From contig JADFRB010000117.1 in assembly GCA_022561525.1 (NCBI GenBank), positions 1 to 6,597 of the forward strand: DNA of 6,597 bases. Direction: 5' to 3'. The first letter of the stretch is position 1. The number at the start of each line of letters is the position of its first letter. Both the position numbers and the translations under genes were made by a program. The notes below the pieces were generated by a model, which did not search any database, was not told the DNA's origin, and saw only the letters and a list, made by a program, of their open reading frames with translations. This DNA is from Nitrospinota bacterium (lineage in GTDB: Bacteria > Nitrospirota > Nitrospiria > Nitrospirales > UBA8639). Shown here in pieces: positions 1 through 4,479 of the stretch.

Positions 1-36
1 GTCTCGACCCAACCCGTACTGACCTCACTGTCTTAA
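1..36 (+). CDS. Possible 3' end of an upstream gene (partial)
   Basis: Reading from base 1, frame 1 is open for 11 codons (VSTQPVLTSLS) and closes with TAA at 34-36, 13 bases before the ispG ATG. Such tight spacing would fit the last codons of an upstream gene in the same operon. In many bacteria dxr and rseP precede ispG, so one of these would be a plausible identity, but 11 residues cannot establish it. The stretch may equally be non-coding. Confidence 0.25.
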   Translation, partial: VSTQPVLTSLS

Positions 37-49
37 CGCGGCGTCCCAC

Positions 50-1213
50 ATGCACATCACACGGCGTCAGACCAAGTCCATCCAAATCGGTTCAGTCAAA
101 ATTGGTGGTGGGGCACCCGTCTCGGTTCAATCCATGACGATCCCTCACCCCCGCGATGTGAAAGCGACGGTGGAGCAGATCCACCAGCTCGAACAAGCTG
201 GTTGCGAATTGGTTCGGGTGGCCGTTCCTGATAATGAGGCGGCCAATGCCTTATCCTCGATAAAATCACAAATCTCCATTCCGCTCATTGCCGATATTCA
301 CTTTGACCATCGACTGGCTCTAGCTGCTGCGAAAGTCGTGGATTGCGTGAGAATCAATCCTGGGAATATTGGGCCCTGGTGGAAGATGGCCGAAGTGCTA
401 CAGGCGGTGACCGACAATGGAATTCCTCTTCGTGTGGGCGTCAACGGTGGATCTCTTGAACGTCCACTCCTCGAAAAATATGGCTACCCAACTGCCGAAG
501 CCTTAGCCGAGTCGGCCCTCAATGCCGTCCATGCGATTGAGGATGCCGGGTTCACGAATATGAAAGTCTCGCTAAAGGCCTCTGACGTGCATATGGCCGT
601 CGATGCGTATTGGCTGTTTTCTCATCAATCGGATTACCCTCTCCATATCGGGATAACAGAGGCTGGGACCGCCACGACTGGAGCCGTCAAATCCTCCGTT
701 GGTCTGGGATGGCTGCTTTCTCAAGGAATAGGCGATACGTTGAGAGTATCACTGGCTGCCGATCCGGTGGAAGAAGTGAAAGTGGGTTTTGAGATTCTCA
801 AATCGCTGGAATTGCGGCATCGCGGGGTGAACGTCATTGCCTGTCCAACGTGCGGGCGAGTGGAAATTGATGTGGTACGAATGGCCAATGAGATAGAGCA
901 ACGATTGGGGCATATCACCAAGCCTCTCAATGTTTCTGTTTTAGGATGCGTGGTCAATGGCATAGGGGAAGGCAAGGAAGCCGATATAGGGATTGCCGGT
1001 GGACAAGGGATGGGCATTTTGTTTAAAAAGGGAAAGCTTGTCAAAAAGGTTCCCTCTGAAGAGCTTGTAGATTTGTTGGTAGAAGAAGTTGAACGCATGG
1101 CCTTGGAAACAGATGAGGAAACGTCGGCCTCTCTCGCCTCTTTGCCTGATTTTGAGGAGGCCTTGTCTCCCTCAGGGTCCAGTCGAGAACTTCCTGTTTT
1201 ACCCAAAGGATAG
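50..1213 (+). CDS. ispG: IspG (GcpE), 4-hydroxy-3-methylbut-2-enyl diphosphate synthase
   Basis: This 387-residue protein is the penultimate MEP-pathway enzyme. It converts 2-C-methyl-erythritol 2,4-cyclodiphosphate to HMBPP in the cytosol using a [4Fe-4S] cluster. The N-terminal TIM-barrel is recognisable from SVQSMT (25-30), ELVRVAVP (53-60), ADIHFD (81-86) and RINPGNIG (101-108). The C-terminal cluster domain has CPTCGR with Cys265 and Cys268, then GCVVNGIGEG with Cys300 and Glu307. These match the three cysteines and one glutamate that hold the cluster in E. coli IspG. The usual NGPGE motif reads NGIGE here, but the ligand Glu is kept. The length is that of the short two-domain bacterial form, with an acidic, low-complexity tail after about residue 352. 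The ATG is the only start candidate after an in-frame TGA at 20-22. No Shine-Dalgarno sequence precedes it, so coupling to an upstream gene is possible. The product feeds squalene and hopanoid synthesis, which fits the downstream hpnH. Confidence 0.96.
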   Translation: MHITRRQTKSIQIGSVKIGGGAPVSVQSMTIPHPRDVKATVEQIHQLEQAGCELVRVAVPDNEAANALSSIKSQISIPLIADIHFDHRLALAAAKVVDCVRINPGNIGPWWKMAEVLQAVTDNGIPLRVGVNGGSLERPLLEKYGYPTAEALAESALNAVHAIEDAGFTNMKVSLKASDVHMAVDAYWLFSHQSDYPLHIGITEAGTATTGAVKSSVGLGWLLSQGIGDTLRVSLAADPVEEVKVGFEILKSLELRHRGVNVIACPTCGRVEIDVVRMANEIEQRLGHITKPLNVSVLGCVVNGIGEGKEADIGIAGGQGMGILFKKGKLVKKVPSEELVDLLVEEVERMALETDEETSASLASLPDFEEALSPSGSSRELPVLPKG

Positions 1214-1260
1214 CGATAGTACGGACATGAGTCGAGGGTGTTCGTCCTTCATTAGCATCC

Positions 1261-1289
1261 TTGTCAGGGCTTAGGGGCGTCGTTATAAT
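1261..1289 (+). promoter_or_regulatory. Sigma-70 promoter of tRNA-Cys
   Basis: A TTGTCA -35 box (1261-1266, five of six consensus bases) lies exactly 17 bases before a perfect TATAAT -10 box (1284-1289). Initiation would fall near 1296, only about three bases before the first tRNA base at 1299, so the tRNA would have an almost absent 5' leader. Box quality, spacing and position make this the clearest promoter in the window. Confidence 0.85.
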
Positions 1290-1298
1290 GCCGACTGT

Positions 1299-1374
1299 GG
1301 CGCCGTACCCAAGTGGCTAAGGGAGCAGTCTGCAAAACTGCGATTCAGCGGTTCGAACCCGCTCGGCGCCTCCA
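1299..1374 (+). tRNA. tRNA-Cys (anticodon GCA), CCA encoded
   Basis: The full cloverleaf can be drawn. The 7-bp acceptor stem pairs GGCGCCG (1299-1305) with CGGCGCC (1364-1370). The D stem pairs CCC 1308-1310 with GGG 1321-1323. The anticodon stem pairs GCAGT 1325-1329 with ACTGC 1337-1341 around the loop CTGCAAA, with anticodon GCA at 1332-1334. The T stem pairs AGCGG 1347-1351 with CCGCT 1359-1363 around TTCGAAC. The discriminator base is T (U73) at 1371, the known main identity element for cysteinyl-tRNA synthetase, and CCA (1372-1374) is encoded. No intron or missing arm is seen. It has its own promoter directly upstream and is not obviously in an operon with other tRNAs. Confidence 0.98.
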
Positions 1375-1453
1375 ACCACCTTGGTTGAGGTAAGGTGTGA
1401 GCGTTGGGGTTCCATGTGCGAAATAGCTGATTTTTCATCTTCCTGTTCCTGCA

Positions 1454-1477
1454 GAGTTCAAATGGACTCCTTTCTGT
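1454..1477 (+). terminator. Weak candidate terminator after tRNA-Cys
   Basis: GAGTTC (1454-1459) can pair with GGACTC (1464-1469), with one G-U pair, around the tetraloop AAAT. The run CTTTCTGT follows, a poor U-tract. It lies 80 bases after the tRNA and before hpnH, where a transcript end would be expected, but the short stem and interrupted T-run make it uncertain. Confidence 0.3.
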
Positions 1478-1554
1478 CCGAGTGTTAAGATCCCGTAGTG
1501 TTGTCAATGTTTTTTGAATAATTGTCTGCCCGATACATTTCTGAGGAGAGTTAA

Positions 1555-2571
1555 ATGGCTGTACCGATATCCCAAATGTGGACGGTTTCCAGTTACGTCA
1601 TCGCTCAAAAGCTCAAGAGAGTGAAACGATACCCGTTGGTGTTGATGCTGGAGCCGATATTTCGCTGCAATTTGGCTTGTGCCGGGTGTGGCAAAATCCA
1701 ATACCCCGATCATGTATTGGATCGACGGCTCACGCCAGAACAATGTTGGGCCGCGGCAGATGAATGTGGTGCTCCAATTGTCAGTATCCCTGGAGGGGAG
1801 CCCCTTATTCATCCCGAGATGTCGGAGATTGTGCATGGATTGGTTAAACGAAAAAAGTACGTCTATCTGTGCACGAATGCCATTCTGCTTGAGCGAAAAA
1901 TTGGAGAATATCAGCCTTCCAAGTATCTGACGTTCAGCATCCATATGGACGGACTTCGGGATGAACATGATCTTGCTGTGTGTCGAGATGGGGTGTATGA
2001 AGTCGCGGTGAAAGCCATCAAAACCGCTCTCAAAAAAGGATTTCGCGTGACCACCAACACGACCCTGTTTAACGATGCGAACCCTCAACGCGTGCGAGCC
2101 TTTTTTGATGAAATGATGGATCTTGGTGTGGAAGGCATGATGATCTCCCCAGGCTATAGTTACGATAAGGCGCCTGATCAACATAGCTTTCTGAAGCGTG
2201 AGCGAACTCACGATTTATTCTCAAAGCTTCTCACCAATCGAAAACGGAGTTGGCAGTTCAATCAATCCCCCCTGTTCTTGGAATTTTTAATGGGGAAGCG
2301 AGACTATCAGTGCACGCCATGGGGTAATCCCACTTACAATGTGTTTGGATGGCAAAAGCCGTGTTATTTATTACAAGACGGCTATGTATCAGATTTTGCG
2401 ACCTTGCTTAACGAGACGGACTGGGATAACTACGGGACCGGACGCAATGAAAAATGCAAGGATTGCATGGTCCATTGCGGGTACGAGGCCACTGCGGTTG
2501 AAGATACATTTAGTTCCTGGTCCGGGTTTGCTGGAACGGTCAAAGCCACACTTTTCCCCAACACGACGTAG
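1555..2571 (+). CDS. hpnH: HpnH, radical SAM adenosylhopane synthase
   Basis: This 338-residue protein is a radical SAM enzyme of hopanoid biosynthesis. HpnH adds a 5'-deoxyadenosyl group to diploptene to give adenosylhopane, the first step of C35 extended hopanoids such as bacteriohopanetetrol. The SAM-cluster motif CxxxCxxC is Cys38, Cys42 and Cys45 in FRCNLACAGCGK, and the SAM-binding GGEP is at 80-83. The N-terminus (MWTVSSYVIAQKLK), the SIHMDG segment (128-133) and the C-terminal region (CTPWGNP at 253, GWQKPCYLLQDGY at 265-277, CKDCMVHCGYE at 301-311) are typical of the HpnH family, which is of this length. The C-terminal cysteines 253, 270, 301, 304 and 308 are characteristic and could hold an auxiliary metal site, which is inference. 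A good ribosome site GAGGAG (1543-1548) lies six bases before the ATG. No other hopanoid genes (shc, hpnG and so on) are in the window. Confidence 0.95.
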   Translation: MAVPISQMWTVSSYVIAQKLKRVKRYPLVLMLEPIFRCNLACAGCGKIQYPDHVLDRRLTPEQCWAAADECGAPIVSIPGGEPLIHPEMSEIVHGLVKRKKYVYLCTNAILLERKIGEYQPSKYLTFSIHMDGLRDEHDLAVCRDGVYEVAVKAIKTALKKGFRVTTNTTLFNDANPQRVRAFFDEMMDLGVEGMMISPGYSYDKAPDQHSFLKRERTHDLFSKLLTNRKRSWQFNQSPLFLEFLMGKRDYQCTPWGNPTYNVFGWQKPCYLLQDGYVSDFATLLNETDWDNYGTGRNEKCKDCMVHCGYEATAVEDTFSSWSGFAGTVKATLFPNTT

Positions 2572-2615
2572 GTGACCTACTCTTTCACCATTTTGTGTTT
2601 CTGATTTTCCCCATC

Positions 2616-2960
2616 ATGTCACAGGATCAGCATTCCCAAAAGCAGGAAGACAATCTGCAAGGATCGGTCTTTCGGCCAGCTTCCGCCGAAGAGTTGTCTT
2701 TGGTGGTGGATCAAGCCTTCGATTATCGAGGAGACGTGACCATTGAACTCAAATCCGGAGAATCCATAGTCGGGTATGTGTTTGGTCGGACGAACAATGG
2801 TACTCGTGCCGAACTAGAGCTCTTTCCCACTGACAAACCTGGCCAAATGACTATTCAATTTGCAGATATCGCGGCCATTATTTTTTCCGGGAAAGACACG
2901 GCTTTTGGTCAGTCTTGGGAATCCTGGGTTCAAAAGAAAAAAGAAGAGGGAAAGAAATAG
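2616..2960 (+). CDS. Small conserved-looking protein downstream of hpnH, possible SH3/Sm-like beta barrel
   Basis: I do not recognise a named family. From the ATG at 2616 the product is 114 residues, soluble, with no signal peptide or TM helix. A hydrophilic start (1-20) is followed by a helix-like segment, ASAEELSLVVDQAFDYRG (22-39). Alternating hydrophobic strands follow (DVTIELKSGESIVGYVFGR 40-58, AELELF 65-70, MTIQFADIAAIIF 78-90), then an aromatic and Lys-rich tail (WESWVQKKKE). The strand pattern resembles a small five-stranded barrel of the SH3/Sm type, a guess from pattern only. A GTG at 2595 would add seven residues (MFLIFPI). Neither start has a ribosome site, and ATG is preferred because the extra residues look unlike the rest. 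The gene begins 44 bases after the hpnH stop with no terminator between, so co-transcription and a link to hopanoid or membrane metabolism are plausible but unproven. Confidence 0.75.
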   Translation: MSQDQHSQKQEDNLQGSVFRPASAEELSLVVDQAFDYRGDVTIELKSGESIVGYVFGRTNNGTRAELELFPTDKPGQMTIQFADIAAIIFSGKDTAFGQSWESWVQKKKEEGKK

Positions 2961-3021
2961 CGCGATCGGTACTGGGTTTGTCCCCTGGTTTTTCCTGATT
3001 GTTTTGGCATGGGAAACGTAA

Positions 3022-3065
3022 CTCTCCCCTCCCCCCCTCCAACTCCTCTCCTTTCCAATTCCCCC
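3022..3065. repeat. Polypyrimidine / polypurine tract
   Basis: These 44 bases on the + strand contain no G and only four A (3041-3042 and 3057-3058), including a run of seven C at 3031-3037 and five C at 3061-3065. On the minus strand this gives G-runs that could support a G-quadruplex or triplex. No function is implied by the sequence alone. Confidence 0.6.
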
Positions 3066-3323
3066 GGTTTCTCGGTGTAGAATTCGTTCCTCATTGGTTC
3101 TTTCGGATTCGCATTTTTGGTGTTTCCTTGATTCGGGTCGTACCAAGATGAAGGGTATGACGAGGGTCGTTAGAAGAAAAATAAGGTATTTCAAAAAGTC
3201 CCAGCCATTCCAATATTTTAAACAAAAAAGAATTTGTTCTTGTCTGCCATGACCAGCAAGTCGAAGTCGGAATTTTCAAAAAAAATGATACCAAAGGATT
3301 TTGAGCTTAAAACCTCCTCTTTA

Positions 3324-3353
3324 TTGACAGGTCGAAGGCCCATATGCTAGAAG
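3324..3353 (+). promoter_or_regulatory. Candidate sigma-70 promoter for the cytochrome / bd-like oxidase cluster
   Basis: A consensus TTGACA (3324-3329) is followed after 18 bases by TAGAAG (3348-3353, four of six matches to TATAAT), with a TG at 3345-3346 forming an extended -10. Initiation near 3360 would give a leader of about 370 bases before the cytochrome ATG at 3732. The -35 is strong and the -10 moderate. It may instead drive a small RNA. Confidence 0.5.
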
Positions 3354-3451
3354 TCACCGACCTTTTTCCTACAATATTCCTTCCTGTTATGGGGGTTGTG
3401 TAAGGGTTGAAACGGTGCTACTGGGCTCTCCTAAGGAAAAACGTATTATCT

Positions 3452-3514
3452 GGATGGGTCGTCTCGAGTAGCAACTCTCGAAATCGATTCTACGCGACCA
3501 ATCCCACGCTACTC
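3452..3514 (+). other. Structured leader candidate with two competing helices
   Basis: Helix A pairs GGAT and GGTCG (3452-3455, 3457-3461) with CGACC and ATCC (3495-3499, 3501-3504), interrupted by one G-A mismatch. Helix B pairs GAGTAGC (3466-3472) with GCTACTC (3508-3514), seven perfect pairs. The 5' arm of B lies in the loop of A and its 3' arm lies just outside, so the two are interlaced: alternatives, or a pseudoknot. No known riboswitch signature is recognised. Confidence 0.35.
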
Positions 3515-3731
3515 CTCACCGTTATCGTTGGAAAGGGTATGGATTGCCAATCGGGCCAGTACGCCTTATGAAATTGACCGCGGGCTATCCTTAAATGGAG
3601 GGGCCATAGGGGCTTAAATTTGGCCAGTTGAGCGAAGGGGAGAGCGTCTTTGCATGAAAGAAAAGGAGTCAAGGGATGGACTGTCCTTGTAGACTCGGAA
3701 AAATTAACCAAAATATAATGGTGAGGAACTT

Positions 3732-4424
3732 ATGAAGAGTGTGATGAGTCGAAGAATGAGTGCTTTGTTGGCAGTGATGGTGATGGGATTCGCTGTGTCG
3801 GCCTGTGGAGAAGCCAAACCTCCTCAACCACCCCCACCAGCCCCACCCGAATATGCAGACAAGCATATGCCTGACGGGTATTGGGGCAATGAGGAGATCA
3901 TTGCCCAGGGAAAGGACATCTTCATTGGTAAAGAGAATATTGACGTGAACTGTGCCAGTTGCCATGGAAAAGATGGAAAGCCCCTCAAAGCCGGTGCTCG
4001 TGATTTTCGTAAGGGTGAGCATATGGCAAAGTTCTCTGATGCCCAATGGTTCTGGCGTGTGTCGGAAGGGATAAAGGGAACAAAAATGAAAGCTTGGAAA
4101 TCCAAACTTTCCGAGGATGATCGGTGGAAGGTCATCGCTTGGGAGTCGACCTTTGGCCTAAAGGGACAGGAATATAGTGTTGCCGAGGAGAAATGGGTCG
4201 CACTTGGGACGGCCAAGACTGCTGAGGAGGTTGCTGCTGAGAAGGTTGCTGCTGAGAAGGCTGCTGCTGAGAAGGCTGCTGCTGAAGAAGCGGCCGCCAA
4301 GGTGAGTGAGCCTGCAGGCGGTGAAGCAGCTGGAGAGGCTCAAACTGAAAAAGCCCAAACTGAAAAAGCCCCAACTGGAGAAGCCCAAACTGAAAAAGCC
4401 CCAACTGGAGAAGCCCCGAAGTAA
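3732..4424 (+). CDS. Mono-haem cytochrome c lipoprotein with repetitive C-terminal tail
   Basis: This 230-residue exported electron carrier is probably anchored by lipid at the membrane surface. The signal peptide ends in a lipobox, Val22-Ser23-Ala24-Cys25, followed by a Pro-rich linker (28-39). A single class I-like cytochrome c domain covers about 48-143, with haem site CASCH (Cys74, Cys77, His78). The GTKMKAW segment makes Met119 the likely sixth haem ligand, in the place of the usual MPxW motif. The rest is low complexity: AAEK-type pentapeptides (about 163-190, likely helical) and AQTEK/APTGE pentapeptides (203-227). GAGG (3723-3726) five bases before the ATG is a fair ribosome site. The bd-like oxidase gene follows closely (31 or 55 bases, depending on its start), so the likely role is delivering electrons to or from that complex, which is inference from context. 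TATAAT at 3714-3719 lies too close to the start to be a useful promoter. Confidence 0.9.
   Translation: MKSVMSRRMSALLAVMVMGFAVSACGEAKPPQPPPPAPPEYADKHMPDGYWGNEEIIAQGKDIFIGKENIDVNCASCHGKDGKPLKAGARDFRKGEHMAKFSDAQWFWRVSEGIKGTKMKAWKSKLSEDDRWKVIAWESTFGLKGQEYSVAEEKWVALGTAKTAEEVAAEKVAAEKAAAEKAAAEEAAAKVSEPAGGEAAGEAQTEKAQTEKAPTGEAQTEKAPTGEAPK
4230..4289 (+). repeat. Four 15-nt tandem repeats encoding (V/A)AAE(K/E)
   Basis: Four units begin at 4230, 4245, 4260 and 4275. The first two are identical (GTTGCTGCTGAGAAG), the third differs by one base, and the fourth ends in GAA. They encode VAAEK, VAAEK, AAAEK and AAAEE. Each is a multiple of three, so gain or loss keeps the frame. Confidence 0.9.
4338..4412 (+). 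repeat. Five 15-nt tandem repeats encoding AQTEK / APTGE
   Basis: Units begin at 4338, 4353, 4368, 4383 and 4398 and encode AQTEK, AQTEK, APTGE, AQTEK and APTGE. The last four form two copies of a 30-nt higher-order unit that are identical in sequence, suggesting recent duplication by slippage or unequal crossover. Sequence and composition differ from the neighbouring 4230-4289 array, although the period is the same. Confidence 0.9.
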
Positions 4425-4464
4425 CACCTGGCCAATGTAAACATTTACTGCTGACATGACAAAA

Positions 4465-4470
4465 GGAGGG
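4465..4470 (+). promoter_or_regulatory. Shine-Dalgarno site that fixes a TTG start for the oxidase
   Basis: AAAAGGAGGG has its GGAGGG core at 4465-4470, nine bases before an in-frame TTG at 4480-4482. The upstream ATG at 4456 has no such site before it and would place this motif inside the coding sequence. Starting at the TTG gives a compact signal peptide (MKTSTRSLLILLG...). Confidence 0.75.
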
Positions 4471-4479
4471 CCACGACCC

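Larger units (their letters stand above)
2961..3731. other. Long intergenic region between the hpnH unit and the respiratory cluster
   Basis: No convincing gene is seen in 770 bases on either strand. The open frames present are short, lack ribosome sites and have unprotein-like composition. The region holds a pyrimidine tract at 3022-3065, an AT-rich pocket at about 3160-3330, a promoter candidate at 3324-3353 and inverted repeats at 3452-3514. No clear Rho-independent terminator follows the gene that ends at 2960. Most of the stretch after 3360 would be a long 5' leader of the cytochrome gene if the promoter is real. Confidence 0.7.

Noticed and set aside
721..1206. 161-residue open frame on the minus strand inside ispG
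   Set aside because: It lies fully opposite a confidently identified enzyme. Its Ser/Thr/Pro-rich composition is what the complement of this gene would give, and no ribosome site precedes it.
1373..1387. Hairpin CAACCA/TGGTTG at the tRNA 3' end
   Set aside because: It overlaps the encoded CCA, has a three-base loop and no following U-tract, so it is not a credible terminator.
1504..2211. 235-residue minus-strand open frame opposite hpnH
   Set aside because: It overlaps the conserved hpnH coding sequence with no recognisable domain. It is a shadow of codon bias.
2814..3194. 126-residue minus-strand open frame running into the intergenic region
   Set aside because: It overlaps the small gene after hpnH, crosses the polypurine tract, and reads as low-complexity sequence without domain character or ribosome site.
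3148..3252. 34-codon forward frame encoding a very basic peptide (MKGMTRVVRRK...)
   Set aside because: There is no ribosome site before the ATG, it sits in an AT-rich pocket where short Lys/Arg-rich frames are expected, and nothing else supports it.
3654..3692. 12-codon frame (MKEKESRDGLSL) with a purine-rich stretch upstream, possible leader peptide
   Set aside because: The ribosome-like GGGGAG lies at a loose distance, the peptide has no run of regulatory codons, and no attenuator hairpin follows.
3490..3711. 73-residue minus-strand open frame in the intergenic region
   Set aside because: It has no ribosome site, no hydrophobic or domain pattern, and lies in the leader region of the forward cluster. 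A real gene cannot be excluded but is not supported.
3714..3719. Perfect TATAAT just before the cytochrome ATG
   Set aside because: No -35 box at 16-18 bases, and initiation would fall inside the ribosome site, giving an unusable leader.
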